DNA of 44,217 nt from Acanthaster planci (Eukaryota; Echinodermata; Asteroidea; Valvatida; Acanthasteridae), in the NCBI RefSeq assembly GCF_001949145.1, contig NW_019091409.1, forward strand, positions 960,331 to 1,004,547, in the 5' to 3' direction. The notes below the pieces were generated by a model. That model was not told the DNA's origin, ran no database searches, and was given only the letters and a program-made list of their open reading frames with translations. How positions within the stretch are numbered: position 1 is the first letter of the stretch; each line of letters opens with the position of its first letter. Shown here piece by piece: positions 11,670 to 25,000 of the stretch. The position numbers and the translations under genes were made by a program.

Positions 11670-12065
11670 CAGGGGAATTCAAATTACTGTGTTTATGTGC
11701 AAACAGATATTCAATGTAGCGGATTTTATTCAAATTTAACTTGCAAAAGGCGTATTCAAATGAAACGAAGACCTAGATTTACAATGTACCTGTAGCTCTT
11801 GACAAACAGCTTCGGATGAAGCCTTGGCATTTGGGATTCACCACAGAGGACAGAGTTGAGCACAGGACTATACACCAAGAACAGGAATTACAGTTTGTCC
11901 CCTTTGCACATGTACATGTATGCCTGTCCCCTTGACTGGTTCTGTACCAGTACATCTCATTGGTGAAGAAAGTTGAATAGATATTCAACCTTCAACAGCA
12001 GCTTTTAGGGAAAAGAATTCATGCTGGTCTAATTGTCTGTGTTACATGTACCTTATGATCAACAG

Positions 12066-12142
12066 GAGAACTTGGCCAAGCTGCAGCGAATGTTCTCAAG
12101 GAAGTGGGAGTTTATCTTCATGCAGGCAGAAGCCCAGGCCAA
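12066..12142 (+). CDS. RGS7: RGS6/7-type exon: DHEX ([16 protein letters not shown] block)
   Basis: The exon is 77 nt: 25 full codons followed by AA of a split lysine codon (phase 2 exit). It reads [16 protein letters not shown], then IFMQAEAQA(K), the core DHEX helices of R7 RGS proteins. In the family these helices bridge the DEP domain and the G-beta-5/GGL body of the complex. The acceptor AG is at 12064-12065 and the donor GTAAGT at 12143. The lysine is completed by the first base of the exon at 29724, 17.6 kb downstream; phases and peptide agree exactly with the family order QAQAKVDKKRDK. K replaces R, and S replaces A, relative to remembered vertebrate RGS7. Confidence 0.96.
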
Positions 12143-12530
12143 GTAAGTCTATCCTGGTCTTGCTGTCCCCTCCTCAATGTGATTCCAAATAACTACATTT
12201 ATAATGGGCACAATAGAATGAACACTTTGAAATGTTTACTTCTAAAACCTGCCAGCCTGTGAGAAGACTTTCCATGAAAATTTGTTGCTTTCATGGTGAT
12301 TTGAAATCAGGTTAAGATATAGCTTGTGAGAAAACATCAGTGATGGGGCCATAAGCTATGTTTAATTTGGGTATTGATTAGCGTTACAGTAGTCACTAAA
12401 ACCAATGGGATGAGAACAGTGGCGTAAACAGTGGAGGGGGAAGCTGATGTGTTGCCATTAAAATTATCATATGTTATAGGAATTATTTACCGAAAGAAAT
12501 AGACAATAGAAAACAAATTCCCATTTGTAC

Positions 12531-12629
12531 AGCCAACACTGAGTAGCCCTAGCCAACACTGGGTAAAGTCAACACCCTTGTAGAGCCAACACTGTGTAGA
12601 AAAAACACTGGGTAGAGCCAACCCTGTAT
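12531..12629 (+). repeat. Degenerate AGCCAACACTG minisatellite
   Basis: Five or six imperfect copies of a roughly 15-20 bp unit like AGCCAACACTGGGTAG, irregularly spaced. The copies differ enough to suggest an old array. Confidence 0.65.
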
Positions 12630-15600
12630 AAGGCTTTAAAATAAAAAGTGAACTCTCTTGTTACTTAAATTTGACATATATCAGGAGTGTGATTTCTCAA
12701 GGTTTTTCAGGATTTCAGGAACTTTTGACCCTCAAACTGGATTTTTAGAGGTGAATCTATCCAGTTTTTGCCATGTTGTACACATTTTAAGAAAAAACCT
12801 AGTCCAAGGGTCACAAAATTGCACTGATTGAGGAATAAGACTGGGACCTTGTTAGCTACATGTAAATAAACCTTGAAAGGTTCTCATATTTTATTGTTGT
12901 TACTGTTACAACCTCTCTCTTGGAATGTTTCATGAATTACTGTTCATCCCCCGTTTTCACCCCTGGTTCACCACACAGTGTTGCTCTGTGTTGGAACTGT
13001 TGAAGGTGTGTACACGTACATGTACATGTAGGTGGTATCTTTCCCTTGGCCCCGGTTTGGTTCTGGGGCTTGGAGGCAACACCATGCAGTTTGAGGACAG
13101 TGATGAGGAAAGTCTGCATTATGAAGCTTGTCTGCAACATGCTGGTGTTGTGATCTTTGCTTTTAGTTTTGCGGAAATGTTGGTACTGGTATTTAATGGT
13201 TTCATTCATATATGTTCAAATTGCACTTCTTGGCCTTCCGAGGGCAAACATTTTGTAGTTGGTAATTTCCTCAGACAAAATTGGAAAAGTGTTGATATTT
13301 ATGTCAACAACAGATTGATTAAATATGAAGACATTTTTTGAATTACCTGTAGTTAGAATCTTTATTCACTATTAGAGGCCTTGAGCTTCACAGGCATTCA
13401 TTTAAAGTTTGAAACAGAGACTCTTCACTAACCGGAGTAAACCCTTAATGGAATACATCTAAATGTACATATGGCTTGAGTAACTCAATCTGTATAACTC
13501 ATTTCATCGGTAAATGCATATTTTCCAATTCCATAAGCATTAGAGCTGGAGGTATTCATGCTGCATGTAGTAGTTAAAGGTACATGTACAGTCCATCACT
13601 TTGCAGTTATCCGGAAAGTACATGTAACTGAATAATTTATTCTTGAAAAGCGTACGGAAAGTTTTAAAGATGGTTATGGGAGCTGTCATTTTGAAGGAAT
13701 TACAGAGAAGAGACCATTTTCAACAATGTACATGTACAAGTATCTAGAGACACATTTACAGAAAATTTGGAATGAGAAGCCTGCACATGTACATTAACGC
13801 TGCACACACATTTGTGCGGTTACTATAATCTGTTCAGTGCGTGACTTCGTGTACTGCTGTATTCGACTGAATTTGAGGACGTATCCAAGATGCTGAATTC
13901 AGGCATGATTCAAAACATGACCCAGCAACTTTTGATTGGAATTCAAGCTAACAGAATTTTGTTTTTCGTGGCAGATACAGCAGGTTTGACCTTGGGTACC
14001 CTTCTCTAGCGTTTGAGCAATTTCTTTATCTCAACGGAATATAATGCACAAATGACAAATAATGGACTGTACCATTAGGAGGAAGTGCTTTTTGGGATTT
14101 ATGGTGTGTGGTGTACATGTCCCTGTACATGGACATGTATGCAGCACGTGTCATTTTAGTACGGTACGTAGCTTGTGTGCTCACGATAATCTGACTTCTC
14201 AAAAGCAGACATCTCAGCTTCATTCATGTACAGCACATGTACACCCTGTCTTTTTTTTTTTTCTGCAGAAGGCCTTTTCATTCCCTTTCGTCCATGCAGA
14301 AATTCCACCCTGGCACAATGCATATTGACAAATGCATGGTAACAATGGTGTTGTCGTTTTCTTATGCAAGACGGTTCATTACCAGTGCAAGTCGGCATTG
14401 TGTAAAGAGCTACCGCAGTACTGCACACAGATATTAAAAAAACAATCTTGAAGGACATTGATTATTACAACTGCCTGTATCCTCTCAGCTCACTTCGGAT
14501 GGGTCGTGCAAGGTCATTTTCATTTCCACTCATTCTGCCTTTTTCCTCCCTCCGTCGTTATTTCTCTTCTTTCCAATGTACTTGTACACGTATCCCTGAG
14601 TGGGAAGCATCTCTAACAATCACTTCAGACTGATGAGCATTTGTTATATCATAATTGATTGATGGTTTGTGATCTTGGCATTAATTTCTTGGTAAGTGCC
14701 ATGTAATTACCGTTTGTGGGCTGGGGAAGTCAATGAGGGGAGGAGTTTGTCAGTCATCAGGTATCAAATGTTTAGTTTTATGCAGCACTTCCAGGATGAA
14801 ATGTCCGGCTATGGAACTTTTGGCCTCTTAGAGAGTAATTTCTTACATTGTGACTTTGTACCGCAGTATTCTGTCGGTGTTTCACTGTTGCACATTGTGA
14901 TTATTGATGCAGAATTGTAGTACACGTTCCGGAGAAAAGTTGGCTTGACTGTGTTCGTTTCTGTTGGAAAGATCAGATCTTGCAGTTGGGAAGCATAAGA
15001 AACAAGCAGGACTACTGTACACACGGTAAACTTAATAACGGGGCTGGACTTTGTGCTGCGTTACCGCTGCAGGCAGCATGCTGTGTGCCACGACCTGTCC
15101 TCCTCTCTCCCTCACCTCTTACCACTACCTCCGTCAGCCCATGCTTCATCATGCCAGTAATTTGCAGCTGGCGGTTGCGTTTCACGCTTGGCTGGGGTAC
15201 AAGCAATAAGTGCCACGGCAGGCGGAGGGGCTTGTTGGCCGACAGTTCGGAGATGGCTGTGAATTTGTTGCCAGTCCCCCCCCCTTCCTTGTGACAAGCT
15301 TGTTTGCTGTCCTCAGCCTGGCCACGGCCTTGACTGGAGACAGCACTAATAAGGTCACGTCACCTGAGATATTCTGTCGTCTTGCTGGTTGTTCGCAGTC
15401 AATGCTGAGACTGATTTTAAGGCACTGATGAATAAAGCATGGCCTTACACGTGCAATAAGAAGGCAACAGTTGACGTTACGTGTATGTCTCTAGGTATCA
15501 CAGAGACAAGTGGTGATTGCATTTGACTATTTGTCTTCTCGTGAATGTTAGGGTTGTAGTAAGTGAGCAATTAGCACCATGCATGTCATTCTTGCATGAA

Positions 15601-18082
15601 GTGACAAGTTGCTATTTTTATCAATTTTGGTTTTGTTGAAGGCGCCCCAGCTTGGCACCGTGTACCTCTCCATAGTCCCCTTGAAAAAAGATAATGAATA
15701 AATAAGATTGATACTGAGAATATCAGCCAGCCCTAGGTGGGAGCCTGCATCTGCTGTGCTAAGTGGTATATTTAGCACCCTTTAATGAACCCGCTGGTTG
15801 GAAGCACAGCAGGCAGTGGTATAGGTCTCTTAGGCATTGGCTTCATCACGGCTGCATTCAGGCTCGTTCGCACACCCACCCCGCTGCGTCATGCTGTTTC
15901 CATTTTGCCAGGATGCCCGCTGGCATTTTATCAACACCTGCGTCCAACAGGAGGCAGATACCAGCACTGGCAGGCCTGAATGCTGACACCCTCGCCCCAG
16001 CCCTGGTGGCTACAATTTAAAGGGGCTGTTCAAACTGATCTTTATTTACTGACTGGGTAGCATTTTGAGACCGAGGTGTAGATGTCACGTGGCACCATCT
16101 TTGGGGGGGGGGCCGATTGTGCTCATGCACTCAACCCGAACAGTCCTCAATCCTCTGATTTCAATATGATTTTACACACACCCTAGGGGGTCAGATTCTT
16201 ACCAGGAGACTTAAAATCTTATTCAGGGATTAGAGTGTCATGATGCTTGAAGGCTGTTTTGTGTGGACTGGTTTATGTACATGTATATACATGTACTTAC
16301 ACTAGGGGTATTAACCATAGGTAATTTCCTACATGCATATGTTTAACCAGGAATTATTTACCTGGTACTTGTCACTTGATACTTGTCTATACTGCTCAAC
16401 AACCTGGTACATAAATTACAGTGCACTGTGCTGATGAAAGGTGTTGGCAGCCATCTTAGCTAGGAAGCCCCCAAAATGGAGCTATGGAGGCTGCATATTG
16501 CTTAGCAATATGGGCGTGTGCTACCAATATCTAGGCAGTATAGACGGGAGATCAGCAGGGCTGTCTTATTGGATTTCCTTACTAAGGGCCTCTTGCCTTT
16601 GATAATGAGGACAAAAGAGTTGTACAAGTACCGGTACTTTAGGCCTCAACCAACACACAATCTGTTTCATACCATTAATGTTTGAAGCTGGGTATTTTAG
16701 TTTTTGAAATAAAATTTGAAATAGAATGTTTTAAACCCCATGTTTCTTGATAATTGTCTATCACAAAAGAACTTAAAAGACTTTTTTGGGAAAGGCATCT
16801 ACACAAAATGCCAGAAATTTCTTCAGATTTTTCAGATTGTACATTTCGGATTTTAGGTTTCCGAGTTCCCATGTAGGTTGCTGCCATGCACCGGCACAGG
16901 CTGCCTGTGCCCCTTCAATCAGTAAGGTTGCCAAATTCCTGCACGCCTCATTTTTTCCAAACCTATGCAGTATGCACACAGGTACGGCATGCCTCCTTTT
17001 CAATGTAGTGTAATTGTGGCTGCCAGATAATATACAGCTGCCTTATGTACCAGCATGTACCAGCATGTGCCTACTGTCATAGTGATTCCCATACTAGGAT
17101 GCAAGGTACAAGTTATGGTATTGATTTATTTTTCCCCCATTCTGTACCGTACGCTGCATGTTCTTTTCCTGCCAAAGGCACTACACGTAAAGTGGACAGT
17201 AGACAAAGCAGTCAGTGGTGTTTCCATTTGCTGAGCAAAATGGTTAACCTTGTGCTTCTCTACAGTGTAACCAGCAAAGAGGGCACATGTTCGTGGAACT
17301 GTCCAGCAGTAAAATTAAATATGAGCACTGCCCTCCTTTCTGTTTGTAGATTGTAGTCGGGGGTCCAAATCTGTGTGGAAGAGGATGCCATGTACATTTG
17401 AGGAAGGGGGCTTCACACTGACATGGAGGGTAGTGAGAGTGTTGCATACTGGTATGATTCCAAGGCAAGATTTCATCGATGTGTATGCCAAGGCACTCAA
17501 CCTGCCACAGAGAAATGTGTTGGACTAGACAGTATCATTTCTTGAAAGTGATGGATGATTTATGTTTTTGTCCTTTTTTTTTACGTATTACTGCCTGTGT
17601 ATTTGTTTTGACAGCTCAGGAATGTTGATTGACTTAGGACTTTTATGATGCCCCCCACCCTTTGCATTCCTGAAGTTAAGATAGCAGATTATTTCAGCTG
17701 AGCACGGTGGAGAATCTCTCTCTCTCTTCAAATCCAAGGGCCTCCTCGGAGACAAAATATTGCCTCAGAGGTTGCTGCAGCTCTAGTGATGGATTGCATC
17801 TCGGATGAAGCAATAATAAACAGCTCGGTGAATTGGCCATAAATGCCTGATTGCTCAGATCTCGTTGGCGGAGTAAAGTACATGTAGGTTGCACTCGCTA
17901 TTCATAATGATCACTTAGCAGGAGTAGAGAGAGAGGGGAACGTTCAAAGGCCTATTTAGTTAGAAAACCTACAAAGTTACGTTCACTTGCGTGTGCATCT
18001 GTGAAAAGTCACTCAAGGGAAGTACCAGTGCACAGGAGGTAGTGTGCATGAAATGCGATGCCCTTTGGAATACTTCTGTAGG

Positions 18083-18122
18083 GTTCATACCTTGTGGAGA
18101 TGGAAGGATACAAGGTATGAAC
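18083..18122 (+). repeat. Perfect 12-bp inverted repeat with 16-nt loop
   Basis: GTTCATACCTTG (18083-18094) and CAAGGTATGAAC (18111-18122) are exact reverse complements. Two further inner pairs (one G-T) and a few outer pairs can form. It could be a small foldback or a protein-binding dyad; it is shorter than a usual miRNA stem. Confidence 0.6.
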
Positions 18123-20904
18123 ACTGCCACTGCTGGTTTGCTCCTTTTCGTTGCTTGTTGACATTGACGAAAATCCAGAATTTCTGTTGGGATTTGTAGA
18201 GATATGATATCATTTGAATTAAAGGGTCCATAAAGACCTTCGTGAACAACCTGTCAGTTAATTGTTTAAAATATTCATTCATGTGCCAATAACACGAGGG
18301 ATGTAAAAATGGAATACAATTCCTTAAGTAGTGGTTCATTTTACTGCCCCCCCCCAATGAATGTTTCAATCCTGATAAATGGTGACGTTATGTGTGAGGT
18401 ACATTTGAGAACCTACCATCGCAGTAGAATGAGAGGCAGGCACCCTTTTGGTGCATGTACCGGTACATCTGGACCCATGAGAACGTGGACAATGGACACG
18501 CACAATTTACTAATCCGCGGAATGTTCAAACGTATACTTGTTGGTGTACCTGTTTATGTACGTGTGCGCGTCCATGAAAACGATGCCCTCGCGCACGGTA
18601 GAAGCATTTACACACGCAGTACAGTCACTGTATAATGTTTTCATGTCATGGAATGCACAACTAGGGCACCACGCTCTGTACACACAAGTATATTGAGTGG
18701 AATAGCCCGGACCAATTTGGAAGCATTTCCTATCCTTTCGTCGTTTGTGTTTCATGAAACCTCCTCTTCGTCTTTGTTCACAGGCTTGCTTTGATTTCCC
18801 AAAGATCGTGGGCACGTCATCCGACTTCAGCTTTATCATTTAATGAGCCGTACATGTTTGGACGAAAACACTTTGGCTGGAAGTAATCACTGCACAGTTT
18901 GGTCCCCACCATTTTTCTCTGGTCAGCCTGACTTCTGATGTCCAATTTCGCCTAAATTTTGCTTTGGTTGGAAAACTTATGCAGGCTTGTCCCATCTTTG
19001 TACGTGTTGCTGTAGCCTGTGGCAACACATCTGGTCAACATGATCTCTTACACACTTAAATATAGGACTGAATTTTCTCAACTTGAACCAAGACAAGCAT
19101 TGAAACGCTAGCAGCGCGTGACAATGTCTTCTCAAATGTATGTGATAGATATGCAAATGTTCTATGTTAATGAGATACATGTACCTCTCAGGGGTGGGGC
19201 TGTGTCGCCAAAAACATTTTTGATCTCCTATTTATTAAAAAAAAAGAACAGTTTTCAATTATAACTTATAAAATCATTTTTCATGGGCCCTTTTGAACAT
19301 GGGTTTCATTTGAGGTTTGAATTCTGATTTTATTCTGCAGCCTCAGAATTTAACAATGAATCATTTAAAAATTGACAAACCAAGTTGCTGACAGGTATGT
19401 GTAAGTTGATAAATTGACATTAAATTTGAGAAATAAAACCCTGAATTAATCCAGCCCCACACTCAAAGGGAACATCAGAGAAGCCAAAAGTCCATGCACC
19501 GTTTTTTTTTTCCATTTCAGTAATTTGCCTTGTCAGTCGGGTAAATAAGTAATGAATAAATAAATAAATTAAACACAGCCACATGGACAGTTAAGCCTGT
19601 CAAGGAGTTGATGCAGTGGATTGCGTGTTTCTGCATGAGCGAACAGGACCAGGCACTTGCTTTAGTATCACAAACCCCCCCTCCCCATCCTGCATACACG
19701 CACTACATATGCCTTGATTGTCAAGGCCGCAATCCAATTGAGCAGAATACTGGAAAGTCAATTACATTGCTCACTAAAACCAGACCTTTTCTTCCTCCTT
19801 TGTCTTGCCTCTTCAGTCCCTTCCCCCTGGTTTCCCCCTTATTCATGTGTATTGATTTGACTGCAACTGTCCATTACTTGTACATGTACACAGACTACCA
19901 TGTTTTCTGCAGCAGTTATTTGTCTCTGATAAAGTGGTACGTGTGCGTGTACAAGTTTTTTTAAAAGCCTAACAGTCCCAAATCCTCCAATTTCGGTACA
20001 TTTTAGAGGATAATTAGTGCTACGTGTACGTTAAAATGATATGGTTTATTTTGACGACATGTACATAATTTCGGACTACCTTTGTTTCTGTGTGCTGCAA
20101 AATATTCACTTTTTACACATTTGTTTGTGTGTTTACCTTGAATGTTTTTTTATTTTTGTACCTTTTGGCTTATTTCTAATTTTTTTTTTTTTGTCAACAA
20201 AACAGTCACGCACTTGACTTCGTACCGTACATGTATTGTTCCCTGAGCTGGGCATCACCTGCAAAGTGTAATTATTCATTGGCTTTTCCACACTTTGCAA
20301 AAACGGCATTCTTTTTGTTTGTTTGTTTTTGTCTTCTGATTATGACTCAAACCCCCTTTGTTTTGTGCACGTTTCTTCAGCCAACAACTTAACCCCCTTT
20401 GCAACTTTGGATCATCGTCAGACTTATGTCAAGAGATTGCAAAAAAGCCATCTGTTCTGTTGGCAACTGACAAATAAGCTCTAGTTTTTCTGTAAGATTG
20501 TACAACACTGTTTAAAAGAAAGAAATCTTATAGTACTGATGAGTAATAAAAAAAAAGTACACAGGTTCTTGTAGGCCACAGGTCGCCGTAGTTGTACCTA
20601 AGCGTAAAACAGGTACATTTAAACCAAGAGAAGTCATCAGGATAAATGAATTTTTAAAAACAAAATAATTAAAATTAGTATGAGAAGAGAAAGCTGCTGA
20701 CTACTGTACAAAAAACCACAGGGTAGGAGATGGAGAAGTGAATAGCTGAGGTGGACCTGGAGGGGTGATTTGAATAGCTGGCTTTTATTTGATATAGGTA
20801 GGTGTAGCTTGGTTCAAAGAGTACAGGTACCATACTTGCTACAATTTCATGAAGATCCTTCCATATCTGACGTGAGATAGCATTGCATTGTCAACTTTTT
20901 TGTT

Positions 20905-20917
20905 GTTTCCTAGCAAC
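20905..20917. promoter_or_regulatory. X-box-like RFX site
   Basis: GTTTCCTAGCAAC resembles the two-half-site X-box bound by RFX factors (GTNRCC, short spacer, RGYAAC), with one weak position in the left half. Motif match only. Confidence 0.3.
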
Positions 20918-22073
20918 AGTCAGGCGAAAGACACAAACTTTTTGTGTGTTTCATTTAAATGTATTTTTCCTCTACGTGAATCTGGAAATTTGTTTGTAGT
21001 TAGTTGATATTCCATCATTCTCATGACACCTCTCTTGTGCTTAGGCGTTGAGGTTGGTGCATTAGAATCTGCCCGTATATGCACATTGCAGAGAGTCCTA
21101 ACTTTGCTTTCAAGCCATAGCTGAGTTCAGTAGTTAATGCACCATGTGCATTGGGCCAATATAAGTTTCCAACATTTTAATGTACATGTGCATGTAGACT
21201 AATCGCAAGAGGCCAGTCGTTTGGGTGAAAAAGCAGTGCCTCTGCTGCATGCATCATTGGAAGTCTAACAAAATTAGTATGAGGGCAAGGAAAAAAGGGC
21301 AAGTACATGTAAATTTTAAGCTGACCTTTTTTAACAATCCAGTCTGGTTTCTTAAAGCAGTTGCTCATTGTGTGCGGTGGACCATTGGAGGGTGGATTGT
21401 GTGCTGGGTTCCCAGTGACGTGCTGGTTATTGTTATGAAGTGTCTGCCAGAGTTTGAATTGGTTTTAGTAGGGTGGTGTTGTTGAAGAAGTAGACATTTG
21501 TCTTATGTACATGTAAGTCTGTATCATATGGAAGTTGAAAATGACCATCCGCACGATTTCCGTATTGCCATAAAAAAAAATGACAGACAGGTGGAATACT
21601 GATGATGTCTCAGTTCGGTAGGATGTTTTTCCAGTGATGAAGTGTCCTACCTCAGATGCTTTTCTGCATATCCTGCCCTGGGAAGACGTCTTCGGCATTT
21701 TGCAGGACTGTCTTTAATTTTTCAACATTGTGTCGCTCCGTGGGAATTTACTAGGGAGACTAAAAGACACAGATGGTCACCTGAAACTGTCATAGCTTGA
21801 CGACATCGTTCCCAGCATACATTTTGGGCCATTAATGTAATCAGCTTGCATTTGGACACCTCATCAGGTGTCTGTTTTAAGGCATTCCCGAACACTTCCA
21901 AGCGGGAATTATGATTATTTTTTTGTGTGCAGCAGACCAGCGCCACTCTTTCATATGAGTGGAGGGATTACCACATTGAAAACTCAAGCACTTGCCCACA
22001 CGCAAGGGGTTGTGAACAGTTGGTGCAAGGGGAGATACACTGCCTGATTTGTGTGCACGCAGTGGGCTAGCTA

Positions 22074-22095
22074 TGTGTGTGTGTGTGTGTGTGTG
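22074..22095. repeat. (TG)11 microsatellite
   Basis: Eleven uninterrupted TG units followed by CACAC. Likely polymorphic in length. Confidence 0.9.
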
Positions 22096-25000
22096 CACAC
22101 TCTGCCGTTGTCGTCCCAGTGCTGCTGTAGACCCCCCTCCCCCTTAACATGTAAGGCAAATATAAGAATGTCATTGCACGCATCCCGGGCACATAATTTA
22201 GTATCTCCCTGGCCAACACCGATGAAGGTGTACATACCGGTACTGTTACGAAGGTCAAAACTCACTCATTGATTGGCAGGTGGACAACCAATGGCAGACA
22301 TTGATCCATCCGATGCAGGATATACCATTCGGCATTGCCATGACAACGACAGGGTGTGTCCATGTAATTAGTGTGTCGATGTTAAATTTAAGAACGGGTC
22401 TTTGGTACAATGTCTGAATTTATACCGTACATGCTTACAGTGTACTTTGCACTGATTGGAAGCTGATGTGCAAAGTTCATCTGGGGGGGGTGTAACAGAA
22501 ACAATTATTTTTAAAAAGGAGGGTCATTATTTTGCCAATTGGATTCATTTGAAAAGGAGTACTGTTACATCGAAAGTGGATAAGTAAATGAGCTCAATAA
22601 ATGGAGAAAATTTCCTTGAATTTGTAGGAACCACATGCATTATCTTCATGTGACTGTGAATGGTTAGTGAATGTACATGTATGTAAATCAGTGTACAATG
22701 TACATGTACATGTAGTTGGTTCTGGTAGCTGTCTGTACCACACATGCAATTTCCAAAGCTGAAGCAGTCCATCACTGTATGTTCTACACCCCTCTGTCAC
22801 AAGTGGTTTCTTCCCCGTGAGATGGCAAAGAAAGTGGGGGGGGGGTTGATGGTTTCATTGCCACGACGACGCAGACTTGGATGCAGCACTGTCATGTTCA
22901 TGTGCCCGACTGAGCAGAAGAGGTTGGGTCATACATGCACACGTACAGGGGCCACAGTATGTTCTCAATCTGCGGCTGGCTGTATGTGTGGGACGAACAT
23001 GCGGCAGTGCAGCTGTGGCAGCGCGGTCTTATAGGCAGGTTGCATGCAGCGGTGGCTGCGGGCAGTTGGTCGTTCGTTTGGCTTTAGGAGAGAGAGATTA
23101 TTCACAGTGTCGGGCCATGAGATCGCCGAGGTCACCTTGACTGAATCCAAGGACCTTGCATGAGCCCCTCTGTAGTTTGCATTCGCAGCTCTCCCGTGTG
23201 TGCTTGTATACCTCTGCGTGTGTGTGTGTTCCTGTTTCGGTGAGGTTTTCTTGGAGACGGCAATCACGCCTTTTGTCATGGCTACCTCCTCTTCACCCCG
23301 TGAGCCAAGCTCGCCCAACAGCATTTCAGGGATTTTTGACTTCATGAGGTAGGTACAATGTAGCACATACAGTGGTTGGGCCCCCCTTTAGTCACTGCTA
23401 TGGTCCTGTCTAATATGCCAAGTTTACAGTGTTGCCAGTGGACCTTAGCTCCAAGTCTTCATAAACATTCTGCATTCCTTACCTGTGAGCAGTTTACATG
23501 TACGTTGTTATTGACAGTGTTACTGAATGCTTTTTTTCTGTACTGCACATTGCATTCTCAAGTACAGAACACTTTCCTAGGGTATGGCTTTTTTGAGTTT
23601 GGTATGTTAAGAAATGTAGAAGTTTTCTGAAAGCAGGGATACATGTGAGCAAGACTTCCCCACAGACATGCAGATGTACAATGTATGCTAGGATGCGGTA
23701 TAGGGATACGTGTACAAGTAGCTAGGGGATGGCAGCCTACAGAGAAAGGAAAGTTTGTTAATATCCACACATGTACATGCAGAAGTGCTAGATTTTCTTC
23801 AAATGTATCCTGGGATTATTTTAGTTTTTACTTTTCTCTGCTAGTGTTTGAGCAAAGCTGATACATGAAGATACAAAGTTACACTACACTAGAATTAACA
23901 GTTTTAATATGAGTCACATAAGAGTACACTAAATAATGGCAGTGACATGTTAAGTGTTTGAAATGAAGCCAAAACAACTTAACCACTAAGAAAAATATAT
24001 GTATATGTATCACATAATTACATTTTAAAGTGTATGCATGGTTTCCTTGATATTCCTTGCGGGAAAGGTGGGCATTCATTTCAGTGGCCAGAAACCCCAT
24101 CGCAGGCCCTTCCTTGCCTGGAGCCACTTACCGTGTGATTTCAGCCTACCATACACCCCATCCTTGCGAAACCCACGGGCCTAAAAATGGAGTCCGTGAC
24201 TGCTCAGTGGAGATCAAGCTTGTTTTACTTAAAAATACCTAGCGGAACATTCTGTTGTTCTCCACACTATAGAAATGAACAAATTGCTGCGGGGCGGCAG
24301 GCCCAGGCCAAGCATTGGGGTTACTGGTGGAGTTTGGAAGAGGGGAGATGGTGTGACGCACATGATTGTGGTGGGAGAATTTCCATGTAAGGCTTGTTGT
24401 GTGGTCAAACTGGGGCCGTGGATTGGGGAGGGCGCAAGGGATGTCTTTGTGATCAGAAATGTACTCACTTCCCTCAAGCTACACAGGGTAATGTGCACCT
24501 CCCAGTAGTACATTATTCCTCTCACATACATGTATGTGTCTGCCACATTCATGCTGAGCTATTGACGTAACCACTTGCAGTCCCACCCTTGAGCTAAGTC
24601 CTGACCAAAAGCACGAGGGGGTTTATGTAAGAGTGTAAACTAGTTCTCACATCCTAAATGTAAGATTTAAAAAAAATGGAGTAGATGTTTGGAGAGTTTC
24701 CATCCCAAAGGGGTGGAGGCTTAAAATAAAAGCTCGAAAGAGAATTCCTTCCGTAACTGCACCTGTTTCAAAGATGCATCAAAATCGTTCTCACCTCTCT
24801 TAGCCTCCTTTTCAGGAAGCTGATAAGCTAGTTCTTTGTTCGTTGAATTTGAAGTGCACTGCATGAGATCATGCCTAGCCCTCTGTCCCAATACTTTGCT
24901 CTGGCAAACCTTAATTGGGCAGGATTGTCCTCTTGTATCCATTCTCAATCGGAGTCTCTGAAGAGTTTGTATTAGAACCTGTACCTGTGTGAGAATGTTC

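Larger units (their letters stand above)
6438..12065 (+). other. Intron (5628 bp)
   Basis: A phase 0 intron from donor GTAAGT (6438) to AG at 12064-12065. The acceptor has a weak pyrimidine tract. It is rich in structure: a GGCCATG-type imperfect repeat just inside the donor, three CTCF-like words (7101-8124), paired palindromes (8180-8261), a 51-bp tandem repeat (about 9830-9982), a TG microsatellite, a hairpin-containing repeat tail (about 10521-10561), dense TACATGTA words around 10900-11060 and a foldback element (11480-11669). No additional coding exon was found. Confidence 0.9.

Noticed and set aside
14269-14338. Possible exon after a very strong acceptor (long T run, CTGCAG)
   Set aside because: The 70-nt interval before a weak GTAACA donor would shift the frame between the flanking phase 2 exons, and the peptide has no R7 counterpart. 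Probably a pseudo-exon; RNA-seq would settle it.
16421-16440. CAGTGCACTGTG followed by TGATGAAAG here and again near 41331
   Set aside because: The similarity is only about 20 bp and includes a short palindrome; the flanks do not align, so it is treated as coincidence.
19501-19560. Acceptor-like T run followed by TTTCAG
   Set aside because: It is followed directly by TAA and AT-rich simple sequence, with no reasonable donor or peptide.
20260-20299. TGCAAAGTGT/ACACTTTGCA inverted pair
   Set aside because: Only ten base pairs with a 20-nt loop and no extension; many such pairs are expected in 44 kb.
22965-23366. 133-codon minus-strand open frame
   Set aside because: It crosses GT-rich simple sequence (a run of His-Thr) and has no family similarity.
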